DNA from: Tateyamaria sp. ANG-S1
GTDB taxonomy: Bacteria > Pseudomonadota > Alphaproteobacteria > Rhodobacterales > Rhodobacteraceae
Direction: 5' to 3'
Length of the DNA: 64,000 bases
NCBI RefSeq assembly: GCF_000814025.1
Contig: NZ_JWLL01000001.1
Location: 62,001-126,000, forward strand
Shown here: positions 37,945 to 46,046 of the stretch, in pieces
Layout of the letters: each line of letters begins with the position of its first letter
Position numbering within the stretch: the stretch's first letter is position 1
Translations under genes and position numbers: made by a program
Notes under the pieces: generated by a model
Told to the model about the DNA's origin: nothing
Seen by the model: only the letters and a program-made list of their open reading frames with translations
The model's database searches: none

Positions 37945-38150
37945 GCGGGATGTCCTGGCTGAGCGGTTGGACTGGGGCTCTTCCCCAGACCCCGGGATTT
38001 TTTTGAAACAGGGAAGGGGGATGTGCTGTCCATTGATCCGATCGGTTCGGCTTTGGAAGCGTCCCAGTTTGCGATGAAATAGATGAATGTGCCCACTGCG
38101 ATGGCGACCAAAGCCGCGATGGCGAGCAGGGTGCGCTGGATGGGGGTCAT
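37941..38150 (-). CDS. Small single-helix membrane protein between soeA and soeB
   Basis: A 69-residue protein. Its ATG overlaps the soeA stop (ATGA) and its TGA overlaps the soeB start (ATGA), so it is translationally coupled on both sides. Residues about 7-29 (TLLAIAALVAIAVGTFIYF) form one transmembrane helix; the rest is Ser/Pro/Lys rich. Its last third is encoded within a copy of the intergenic GC-hairpin repeat (37972-38016), so the C-terminus is probably not conserved. I do not recognise the family. It could be an assembly or stabilising subunit of SoeABC. Confidence 0.65.
   Translation of the reverse strand: MTPIQRTLLAIAALVAIAVGTFIYFIANWDASKAEPIGSMDSTSPFPVSKKSRGLGKSPSPTAQPGHPA
37972..38016 (+). 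repeat. GC-hairpin/T-run intergenic repeat, copy 2
   Basis: CTGGGG-CTCTT-CCCCAG hairpin (37972-37988), then ACCCCGGGA, seven T and CAGGGAAG, the same module order as at 21493-21539. Here it lies inside the C-terminal codons of the small membrane protein. Confidence 0.65.
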
Positions 38151-40969
38151 TTGCCGACCTTCCATGCCAGTTGCATTGGACCTTTGCCCACCGGGGATTT
38201 GATCGGCTCCATCGCGGGTTGGCTTTCGCTGGGCGCGTCGGCCTTTTCGATGCGCACCTTGAGGTCGAACCACGCCGCCTGTCCTGTGATCGGGTCGGAG
38301 TTGGCCCAGCGGAGGCCGTCACCCTTGGGTGGCAGCAACTCGTGGATCAGGTGGTTCAGCAGGAAACCTTTGGTCGCTTCGGGTGCGTTTTCGTCGAGCG
38401 CCCAGGCGCCTTTGCGCTTGCCGATTGCGTTCCAGGTCCAGACCGTGTTTTCGTTGAGGGCTGCCATTTCGAGGACCGGTACGGTGATCTCACCATGGGG
38501 AGACGTGACCTTGGCCCAGTCGCCGTCGCTCAGGTTGTTGTCGCGCATCAGCTTGGTCGGCAAGTAGAGTGGGTTGTGGCCGTGGAGTTGGCGCAGCCAG
38601 GCGTTCTGGCTGCCCCAGGAGTGGTACATGGCCATGGGGCGCTGGGTCAGCGCGGTGATCGGGTAGTCATCACCGTGGTTGTCGGGCGACGGGTCGTACC
38701 AGATCGGCAGCGGGTCCATTGTCGCCTTGATCCGCTCGCGCAGGTGATCCGGGGGCTGGCGGTCGCCATGCCCTTCGGCTGCGAGTTGGAAGCGGCGCAT
38801 TGGCTCGACGTAGAGCGTGAAGAGATAGGGTTGCGGGCTGTCGAAAAGGCCCATGCCTACGGCCCAGTCCTGGTACGCGCTGTTCCAAGGTTTGTAGTAG
38901 AGTGCTTCGTCCGGGATGTGGCCAACCCAGAAGCCGCCATTGTCGATATAGTTGTCGAGCTGGCTTTCGTTGATGCCGCCGCGACCGTTGGTCAGCCCGT
39001 CTTCACCCATGCGCCAGCCGGCGAGGGGGCCGATGCCCGGCTTGCGTTCGTGGTTGACGATATAGTCGCCGTAGTCGGCGTATTTCTGGCTGCCGTCGTC
39101 ATTGGTGAAGCCGGGCAGGCCGAGTTTGGCGCCGAGTTCACACAGCACCGACTGGAAGCCGCGCACGTCGCGGTCGGGCTCGATCACCGGCCAGCGGATG
39201 GCGTCTGCTGCAGCGTCTGCCTCGCAAATCGGGCGGTCGAGGAGTGAGATGCAGTCGTGTCGTTCAAGGTATGTGGTGTCGGGCAGGATCAGGTCTGCAT
39301 AGGCGACCATTTCCGAGCTATACGCATCCGAGTAGATGATGCGGGGGATAACGTAATCGCCGTTCTCGTCCTTGTCCGTCAGCATGTCGATCACGCCGCG
39401 GGTGTTCATGGACGAGTTCCACGACATGTTCGCCATGTACATGAACAGCGTGTCGATCTTGTAGGGATCGCCTGCGTAGGCGTTCGAGATCACCATGTGC
39501 ATCAGCCCGTGTGCAGACATGGGGTTTTCCCATGAAAATGCCTTGTCGATGCGGGCAGGGGTGCCGTCCTCTTTCAAGGCCAGATCGTCGGGGCCGTGAA
39601 CGAAGCCCAGATGCGGGCCGTCGAGAGGCTTGTCTGGGGACACGCCGCAGTGGGGTTTGGGGTGAGCGGTTGCTGGTTTGGGGTAGGGCGGTTTGAAGCG
39701 GAAGCCGCCGGGAACCTCGACCGTGCCCAGCAGGATTTGCAGCACGTGCAGGGCGCGGCAGGTCTGGAAGCCATTGGCGTGGGCAGAGATGCCGCGCATC
39801 GAGTGGAAGGAGACGGGGCGACCTTGCATTGTCTTGTGCGTTTCGCCGCGGAAGTCCGTCCATTCCTGTTGCAGCTCAAACGCTTCATCAAAGGCGACGC
39901 GGGCGATTTCCGCCGCCAGCGTGCGGATGCGCTTGGCGGAGATGCCGACGCGGTCTGCGACGGCCTCGGGTGCGTATTCGTCCGACAGGTAGCGTTCGGC
40001 CATGTGCTGCATGACCGTGCGGTGGCTGATGCCTGCATGGCGGTGGGTCGCGGTCAGGTCGGGTTTGACGCCTTTCTGGTCGAAGGGGGTCAGCTTGCCT
40101 GTGGCGCGGTCGATCACAAGTTCCTTGCCGTTGTCGTCGCGTAGCAGCAGGCCAAATTCGGGGGACTTCTCATCGCCGTTGATCAGGCAGGGCGCGTTGG
40201 TGAACTGCGCCAGATAGTTTACGTCGATCTTGCCTGCTTTCATCAGGCAGTGGACGAGGGACAGGATGAATAGGCCGTCGGTGCCGGGCGTGATGCCCAC
40301 CCAATCGTCGGCCACGGCGTTGTAGCCGGTGCGGATCGGGTTCACGCCGATAACGCGCGCGCCGCGTGCCTTGATCTTGCCGATGCCCATCTTGATCGGG
40401 TTGCTGTCGTGGTCTTCCGCCACGCCGAACAGCATGAAGAGCTTGGTGTGGTCCCAGTCGGGTTGGCCAAACTCCCAGAACGCGCCACCCATCGTGTAGA
40501 TGCCAGCGGCGGCCATGTTGACGGAGCAGAAGCCGCCATGGGCTGCGTAGTTGGGGGTGCCGAAGTTTTGCGCCCAGAAGGACGTGAAGGATTGGGATTG
40601 GTCGCGGCCTGTGAAGAAGGCGAGTTTGGAGGGGTCATCCTTGCGGATGGGGGCCAGCCAGTCGGTGGCGATTTGCAGCGCCTCGTCCCATTCGATCTCC
40701 TGGAACTCGCCGGAGCCTCGCTCGCCGACGCGCTTCAATGGCTTGCGCAGGCGGGACGGCGCGTTGACCTGCATGATGCCAGCCGAGCCCTTGGCGCAGA
40801 GCACACCCTGGTTCACCGGGTGGTCGCGGTTGCCCTCGATATAGGCGACCTTGCCGTCCTTCATATGCACGTTGATCCCGCAGCGGCAGGCGCACATGTA
40901 GCAGGTGGTTTTGCGCACTTCGTCCGAAACATGGGGTGAAGTGTTGATCTTAGGTTGCTGGAATGTCAT
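38147..40969 (-). CDS. soeA: Sulfite dehydrogenase molybdopterin subunit SoeA
   Basis: A 940-residue DMSO-reductase-superfamily molybdoenzyme. The N-terminal [4Fe-4S] site is C-x2-C-x3-C-x27-C (Cys23, 26, 30, 58), and molybdopterin-binding regions follow (GVAEDHDSNPIKMG; AYADLILPDTTYLERHD; HSWGSQNAWLRQL). No Tat signal is present, fitting the cytoplasmic-facing SoeA rather than periplasmic DmsA. It should oxidise the sulfite released by Xsc to sulfate. GGGAGG precedes the ATG. It is the sixth gene of a probable xsc-pta-ackA-exporter-soeA-small-soeB-soeC run. Confidence 0.88.
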   Translation of the reverse strand: MTFQQPKINTSPHVSDEVRKTTCYMCACRCGINVHMKDGKVAYIEGNRDHPVNQGVLCAKGSAGIMQVNAPSRLRKPLKRVGERGSGEFQEIEWDEALQIATDWLAPIRKDDPSKLAFFTGRDQSQSFTSFWAQNFGTPNYAAHGGFCSVNMAAAGIYTMGGAFWEFGQPDWDHTKLFMLFGVAEDHDSNPIKMGIGKIKARGARVIGVNPIRTGYNAVADDWVGITPGTDGLFILSLVHCLMKAGKIDVNYLAQFTNAPCLINGDEKSPEFGLLLRDDNGKELVIDRATGKLTPFDQKGVKPDLTATHRHAGISHRTVMQHMAERYLSDEYAPEAVADRVGISAKRIRTLAAEIARVAFDEAFELQQEWTDFRGETHKTMQGRPVSFHSMRGISAHANGFQTCRALHVLQILLGTVEVPGGFRFKPPYPKPATAHPKPHCGVSPDKPLDGPHLGFVHGPDDLALKEDGTPARIDKAFSWENPMSAHGLMHMVISNAYAGDPYKIDTLFMYMANMSWNSSMNTRGVIDMLTDKDENGDYVIPRIIYSDAYSSEMVAYADLILPDTTYLERHDCISLLDRPICEADAAADAIRWPVIEPDRDVRGFQSVLCELGAKLGLPGFTNDDGSQKYADYGDYIVNHERKPGIGPLAGWRMGEDGLTNGRGGINESQLDNYIDNGGFWVGHIPDEALYYKPWNSAYQDWAVGMGLFDSPQPYLFTLYVEPMRRFQLAAEGHGDRQPPDHLRERIKATMDPLPIWYDPSPDNHGDDYPITALTQRPMAMYHSWGSQNAWLRQLHGHNPLYLPTKLMRDNNLSDGDWAKVTSPHGEITVPVLEMAALNENTVWTWNAIGKRKGAWALDENAPEATKGFLLNHLIHELLPPKGDGLRWANSDPITGQAAWFDLKVRIEKADAPSESQPAMEPIKSPVGKGPMQLAWKVGK

Positions 40970-40992
40970 CTGGCCTCCCGTCTGCCTGTTTG

Positions 40993-42033
40993 TCAGGCTA
41001 AATAGTAAATCCCTGCAAGTATAAGTGCTGCGATGAACAGGGTTTCGGTGACAAGCAGCGCAATGGCGGCCCCTCCGACCGCGAGCACTCGCTTGAGGTT
41101 TGTTTTCATGCCGACAGCCGCGATCGCGATCAGGAGCATCCAGCGCGAGGCCTGGCTCATCAGATCGGCGACCTGGGTCGGGATCAGGTTGAAGGAATTG
41201 AGCGTGGCAAGCGCCAGGAAACCGATCACGAAGAACGGCAGAAGCGGGGGGCGCGTGCCGTCCTCGGGCGCTTCGGCGAAGGAGCGGATGAGAACGGCGG
41301 CGATCAGGACCACGGGGGCCAGCATCGACACCCGGATCAGTTTGACAAGGGTCGCGGTGTCGCCCGCCTCTTCCGAGATGGAGAAGCCCGCGCCGACCAC
41401 TTGGGCGACGTCGTGGATGGTGGCCCCGAGGAAAATACCCCCGGACACGTCGTCCATGCCAAGCTGTGTCACGAGGATCGGATAGGCGATCATGGCGATG
41501 GTCGACAGGACGGTGACGCCCAAAACCGTGAAGATCAGCCTCTGTTCAGAGCGGTCGTCTTTGGGCAGGATGGCACTAATTGCGAGTGCAGCCGAGGCGC
41601 CGCAGATGGCGACAGAACCCGCCGTCAGAAAAGCAAACCGCCAGCCGTGACTGAAGAAGCGCGCGATCAGAAGGCCGAAGGCGATGGTGGCGGCGACGCC
41701 GCCGATGACCAGCAGGACAAGCTCAACTCCAAGCCCGGCCATGAGTTCGAACGAGATACGAACGCCGAGAAAAGCGATGCCGAGGCGTAGGATGGTGCGG
41801 GCAGAAAAGGCGATGCCTTCCACCGTTTTGCCCTCGTCCCCGAGGAAGGCGACTGCGATGCCCAAAAGCAGCGCCATCAGCATGGCGGGGGTGTCGTAGT
41901 GGTCGGCGAGGAACTGCGCCGTGATGGCGACGATGATGGCGACCAGCACGCCGGGGAAAAGCACGCGCACGCGATCAGGGAGCTCTTTGAAAAACGAGTT
42001 GGGGCTGCCGGTCGCGGTCATTCTGTAAGGCAT
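40993..42033 (-). CDS. YeiH/UPF0324 family putative sulfate exporter
   Basis: A 346-residue permease of the UPF0324 (PF03601) family, with about ten helices and the conserved GSVAICGASAALAISA and GATIHDVAQVVGAG segments. Members near xsc and sulfite-dehydrogenase genes are thought to export sulfite or sulfate formed from sulfonates. It lies 23 bases from soeA and 52 from ackA in the same direction. The start is either 42033 or Met5 (42021). Confidence 0.87.
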   Translation of the reverse strand: MPYRMTATGSPNSFFKELPDRVRVLFPGVLVAIIVAITAQFLADHYDTPAMLMALLLGIAVAFLGDEGKTVEGIAFSARTILRLGIAFLGVRISFELMAGLGVELVLLVIGGVAATIAFGLLIARFFSHGWRFAFLTAGSVAICGASAALAISAILPKDDRSEQRLIFTVLGVTVLSTIAMIAYPILVTQLGMDDVSGGIFLGATIHDVAQVVGAGFSISEEAGDTATLVKLIRVSMLAPVVLIAAVLIRSFAEAPEDGTRPPLLPFFVIGFLALATLNSFNLIPTQVADLMSQASRWMLLIAIAAVGMKTNLKRVLAVGGAAIALLVTETLFIAALILAGIYYLA

Positions 42034-42085
42034 TCCTGTTTATAGCCCTGGCAGCAGACTGGAGCGGTGTTGGCGTTTGCGGATT

Positions 42086-43156
42086 TCATGGCGCGGCCTC
42101 TGTCATCAGGGCGCGCGCATCCGTAGCGATCTGGCGTTCTTCGTCGGCTTTGACGACGTGGATTGGAACATCGCCAAAAAGGGACAGGTGTTCCATGATA
42201 CGGGCGCGGATGGGTTCTGCGTTCTCGCCAACGCCACCGGTGAAGGCGACAGCATCGAGCCCGCCCATGGCGACAATGGCAGACCCGGCATGGCGCGCGG
42301 CCCAATAACAGAAATGCTCGACGGCCAGCTTGGCGCGGTCGGTGTCTGCGGCCAGCAGCAGGCGCATATCGTTGCTGCCGCCCAGACCCTTCAGGCCGCT
42401 TTCGTGGTTGAGCATGTGGGCGGCTTCGTCCGCGCCATAGATCTCGGCCAGCCGCAGGACGGCCATGCCGTCGATAGCGCCGGAGCGGGTGCCCATGGTC
42501 AGCCCGTCGAGGGGGGAGTATCCCATAGAGGTGGTAACTGAGATGCCTTTGTGGATCGCACAAAGCGATGCGCCGGATCCGAGGTGGAAGGCCAACAGGC
42601 GTTCCGGCAACGCATCACCGAACTGCGTGACAATCCAGGCGTAGCTGAGGCCGTGGAAGCCGTAGCGGCGGATGCCCATGCTGCGCGGTTCGCGTGGCAG
42701 AGCGTAAGTCGTCGCAACCTCTGGCTGGTTCGCATGGAACGCTGTGCCGAAGCTGGCAAATTGCGGCAGTCCGGGGGCGAGAGTTTGCAGCGCGCGAATG
42801 CCTGCAAGGTTGTTGGGGTTGTGCAGCGGGGCGAGGGGTGTGGCGGCCTCGATCCCGGCTATGACAGTGTCGTCCACAGCCACTGGGTCTACCAGCGATG
42901 TGCCGCCATGGACCACGCGGTGGGCGGCGGCGGTCAGCTTGTCGGGTGTAATCCCCTGCCGTGCGAGGCTGTCGAGGATGGTGGTCAGCGCCGCGTCATG
43001 GTCGGGCGCTGTGACGTTTTGATCTTCTGCACCCAGCTTAAGATGGGCCAATGCGCCGCCAATGCCGCTCACTTGTCCTGCCATCACTTCTGTCAGGTCG
43101 GGCTGGAACAGCGCGACCTTGATGGAGGAGGAGCCTGCGTTGACGACGAGGATCAT
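42086..43156 (-). CDS. ackA: Acetate kinase family protein with altered active site
   Basis: A 356-residue ASKHA kinase. The motifs NAGSSSIKV, AHRVVHGG, LAPLHNPNNL, YGFHGLS, GTRSG and GGVGENAEPIR are present. The catalytic Asp of the FDTAFH motif (Asp148 of the Methanosarcina enzyme) is Gly here (FGTAFH, codon GGC at about 42750), so activity is doubtful. It would interconvert acetyl phosphate and acetate. Its start overlaps the pta stop (ATGA). The role in taurine use would be overflow of acetyl phosphate from Xsc. Confidence 0.9.
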   Translation of the reverse strand: MILVVNAGSSSIKVALFQPDLTEVMAGQVSGIGGALAHLKLGAEDQNVTAPDHDAALTTILDSLARQGITPDKLTAAAHRVVHGGTSLVDPVAVDDTVIAGIEAATPLAPLHNPNNLAGIRALQTLAPGLPQFASFGTAFHANQPEVATTYALPREPRSMGIRRYGFHGLSYAWIVTQFGDALPERLLAFHLGSGASLCAIHKGISVTTSMGYSPLDGLTMGTRSGAIDGMAVLRLAEIYGADEAAHMLNHESGLKGLGGSNDMRLLLAADTDRAKLAVEHFCYWAARHAGSAIVAMGGLDAVAFTGGVGENAEPIRARIMEHLSLFGDVPIHVVKADEERQIATDARALMTEAAP

Positions 43157-44097
43157 GCGGCAGCCATGATGGCCCCAAGAGCCACGGAAGACAGGCGCGC
43201 CGCAGGTGGATCGGCGCGCGAGGTCAGAAGGATCGGGACCTTGGCCCCCATGACAATGCCGCCTGCGCAGCCACCGGCGAGGTAAACAAAAGATTTGAAG
43301 AGCGCGTTGCCCGCTACGATGTCGGGCACGATGATCGCGTCGGCTTTGCCCGCGACCGGATCGTCAGTTATCTTCTTCGTCGCCACGGATTTGGGCGAGA
43401 TGATGAGGTCAAGGGCGAGGGGCCCGGAGAAATCGGCATCCACGATGTTCTCGACGGCCCAATCGCGCAGCGCCCGCCCGTCCATGGAGGAGGGGACACT
43501 TTCAATGGCGGATTCGGTTGCGGACAGGAAGGCAACCTTGGGCCGGGCGTTGCCCAGCTTGTGCAACAGTTTGACCACCTCGGCCGTTGCGTCCTGGCGC
43601 GTTGCCATGTCGGGGGTCACGTTCACGGCAGCGTCCGAGATCGTGATCGACCCGGTGCCGTCCGGTGTGGTGATGTGGAAGATGTGGACAAAGCGGCGGC
43701 CCGTGCGAAGACCCGCATCACGGGACACGGCGGCGCGCATGAACGCATCCGTATGGAGCTGCCCTTTCATCAGGACATCGGCGCGGCCTTCACCGCAGGC
43801 CAGTGCGGCGGCGGCACCCGAGGCTGCTTCGCCTTCGGCCTCGATCAACTCGAAGCCTGAGATGTCCCAATTTAGCTTTTCGGCTTCTGCCTCGATCATG
43901 TGACGCTCACCGGTGAAGACCGGGATCATCATGTTCGCTTCGGTCGCTTCCTTGGCCGCCAGCATGGGCAGGGGCGCACCGGCGCGGGCGATGGCCACGC
44001 GGGGGCTTGCCGCCTTTTGCGCCATTTCGATGATGTGCGCAGGCGCGATGGCATTGGCGTCAGAGAGGAAGGACTGGGGCACGAAACCGCCTTTCAT
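43153..44097 (-). CDS. pta: Phosphate acetyltransferase
   Basis: A 314-residue Pta/Ptb-fold enzyme (GEGRADVLMKGQLHTDAFMRAAV and GCAGGIVMGAKVPILLTSRADP). It converts acetyl phosphate, the Xsc product, to acetyl-CoA. The long regulatory N-terminal region of E. coli Pta is absent, as in the short form typical of sulfonate clusters. The start at 44097 (ATG) has no ribosome site; GTG at 44082, after AAAGG, is a likely alternative. A terminator-like hairpin lies between it and xsc. Confidence 0.92.
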   Translation of the reverse strand: MKGGFVPQSFLSDANAIAPAHIIEMAQKAASPRVAIARAGAPLPMLAAKEATEANMMIPVFTGERHMIEAEAEKLNWDISGFELIEAEGEAASGAAAALACGEGRADVLMKGQLHTDAFMRAAVSRDAGLRTGRRFVHIFHITTPDGTGSITISDAAVNVTPDMATRQDATAEVVKLLHKLGNARPKVAFLSATESAIESVPSSMDGRALRDWAVENIVDADFSGPLALDLIISPKSVATKKITDDPVAGKADAIIVPDIVAGNALFKSFVYLAGGCAGGIVMGAKVPILLTSRADPPAARLSSVALGAIMAAA

Positions 44098-44102
44098 AAA
44101 TG

Positions 44103-44135
44103 AAAAAGAGGGGACGGGCGCGTGCCCATCCCCTC
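44103..44135 (-). terminator. Terminator-like hairpin between xsc and pta
   Basis: On the minus strand GAGGGGA-T-GGGC, loop ACGC, GCCC-G-TCCCCTC is followed by TTTTT. It lies 14 bases beyond the xsc stop and just before the pta start, so it probably makes xsc more abundant than the downstream genes. Confidence 0.75.
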
Positions 44136-44148
44136 GGGTCTTAGCAGG

Positions 44149-45930
44149 TTACGCAGAAACTTGCGGAACCATATCGTCTTTGGAGATGCCGGCCACTTCG
44201 ACAGGCTTCTTCATCGCGTCGCGGCGGAACGGGTCGCCCAGTTCCTGGTTGATCATCGCTTCGATCAGGGTCGTGATACCGTTTTCCATCTGATCCTTGA
44301 TCGCCTGGTTCAGGGCGGCAGTCAGCTCTTCCTGCGTGCGGGCAACGACGCCCTTCAGGCCACAGGCATTTGCGATACCGGCATAGGACACTTGTTCGTC
44401 CAGCTCGGTGCCGACGAAGTTGTCGTCGAACCACAGGGTCGAGTTCCGCTTTTCCGCGCCCCACTGGTAGTTGCGGAAGACGATCTGCGTGATGGCAGGC
44501 CATTCGCCGCGACCAATGGCGGTCAATTCGTTCACCGCGATGCCGAAGGCACCGTCACCAGCAAAGCCGACAACTGGGACCTCGGGCTGGCCGATTTTCG
44601 CGCCCACGATGGCGGGCAGGCCGTAGCCGCAGGGACCGAACAGGCCAGGTGCGAGATACTTCCGGCCTTCCTCGAAGGAGGGATAGGCGTTGCCGATGGC
44701 GCAGTTGTTGCCAATGTCGGAGGAGATGATGGCCTCGACCGGCAGTGCGGCTTGGATCGCGCGCCATGCCATGCGGGGGGACATCCAGTCTGGTTTCGCG
44801 GCGCGTGCACGCTCGTTCCAGTTGGTTCCGGGATCGTCCTGTTCTTCGTTCATGGATGTCAGTTCCTGAGCCCATGCCGATTTTGTCTGTGCGATCTTGT
44901 CTTTGCGTGCCTCGCGGCCTGCGTCACCCGCGTCGTCGGCCAGTTGGCTGATGATGCCGTTCGCCACTTTGGCCGCGTCACCCACGATGCCCACGGTGAC
45001 CTTCTTGGTCAGGCCGATGCGGTCGGGGTTGATGTCGACCTGAATGATCTTGGCGTCTGTCGGCCAGTAGTCGATGCCGTAGCCGGGCAGGGTCGAGAAC
45101 GGGTTAAGGCGTGTGCCGAGGCACAGAACAACGTCCGCTTCCGAGATCAACTGCATACCAGCCTTGGAGCCGTTGTAGCCCAGCGGACCTGCGAACAGCG
45201 GGTGGTTACCGGGGAAGGCGTCGTTGTGCTGGTAGCCCACGCAGACCGGGGCGGTCAGACGCTCGGCCAGTTCTTGCGAAGCTGCCAGGCCACCTTGGGA
45301 CAGGACCACGCCCGCGCCGTTGAGGATGACGGGGTTTTTCGCTTCCGACAGGATCTTCGCTGCTTCGGCCACCGAGTTCTGGCCACCGGGGGAGGCTTCG
45401 AATTCGATCGGCTCGGGGATTTCGATGTCGATGACTTGCGTCCAGAAGTCACGCGGAATGTTCAGCTGGGCAGGGCCCGACAGACGCTTGGCTTGGCTGA
45501 TCACGCGCGTTAGAACCTCGGCCACGCGGGACGGGTCACGGACCTCTTCTTGGTAGGCGACCATATCTTCGAACAATTTCATCTGTTCGACTTCCTGGAA
45601 GCCACCTTGACCAATCGTTTTGTTGGCGGCCTGTGGGGTAACCAAAAGCAAAGGAGTGTGGTTCCAGTATGCCGTCTTGACCGCAGTCACGAAATTGGTG
45701 ATGCCCGGGCCGTTCTGCGCAATCATCATCGACATCTTGCCGGTGGCGCGCGTGAAGCCGTCGGCCATCATGCCGGCGGAACCTTCGTGGGCGCAGTCCC
45801 AGAACTGGATACCGGCATCTGGGAAGATGTCGGAAATCGGCATCATGGCCGAGCCGATAATGCCAAATGCGTGCTCAATGCCATGCCGCTGCAGGCATTT
45901 CACAAAGGCTTCTTCGGTGGTCATTTTCAT
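44149..45930 (-). CDS. xsc: Sulfoacetaldehyde acetyltransferase
   Basis: A 593-residue thiamine-diphosphate enzyme with three TPP-family domains: the N-terminal Pyr domain (MTTEEAFVKCLQRHGIEHAFGIIGSAMMP), a middle domain, and the PP domain with the cofactor motif GDGAFGIAVNELTAI...N. The length and overall sequence are those of Xsc. It desulfonates sulfoacetaldehyde with phosphate to acetyl phosphate and sulfite. The start is the ATG eight bases after GGAG. A TauR-like operator lies 83-115 bases upstream. Confidence 0.97.
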   Translation of the reverse strand: MKMTTEEAFVKCLQRHGIEHAFGIIGSAMMPISDIFPDAGIQFWDCAHEGSAGMMADGFTRATGKMSMMIAQNGPGITNFVTAVKTAYWNHTPLLLVTPQAANKTIGQGGFQEVEQMKLFEDMVAYQEEVRDPSRVAEVLTRVISQAKRLSGPAQLNIPRDFWTQVIDIEIPEPIEFEASPGGQNSVAEAAKILSEAKNPVILNGAGVVLSQGGLAASQELAERLTAPVCVGYQHNDAFPGNHPLFAGPLGYNGSKAGMQLISEADVVLCLGTRLNPFSTLPGYGIDYWPTDAKIIQVDINPDRIGLTKKVTVGIVGDAAKVANGIISQLADDAGDAGREARKDKIAQTKSAWAQELTSMNEEQDDPGTNWNERARAAKPDWMSPRMAWRAIQAALPVEAIISSDIGNNCAIGNAYPSFEEGRKYLAPGLFGPCGYGLPAIVGAKIGQPEVPVVGFAGDGAFGIAVNELTAIGRGEWPAITQIVFRNYQWGAEKRNSTLWFDDNFVGTELDEQVSYAGIANACGLKGVVARTQEELTAALNQAIKDQMENGITTLIEAMINQELGDPFRRDAMKKPVEVAGISKDDMVPQVSA

Positions 45931-46012
45931 GGGGCAGTCTCCAATAGAGGCGGGGGCGTCGAATCGCCCAGGAAATGTTGGATTTGACGTTACTGGGGCT
46001 GGCGGGTCTCCG

Positions 46013-46045
46013 TTAGGGCCAGTTGAGATGTCCATTTAAGTCCAG
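46013..46045 (-). promoter_or_regulatory. TauR-type operator upstream of xsc
   Basis: On the minus strand CTGGACTTAA (46036-46045) and CTGGCCCTAA (46013-46022) are direct repeats 23 bp apart. From memory, the Rhodobacter capsulatus TauR site is a pair CTGGACTTAA and CTGGACCTAA; the first is identical and the second differs by one base. Confidence 0.75.
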
Positions 46046-46046
46046 G

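Noticed and set aside
36314-40969. DMSO or TMAO reductase (DmsABC)
   Set aside because: The catalytic subunit has no Tat signal, and all neighbours are taurine and sulfite genes, so SoeABC is the better call.
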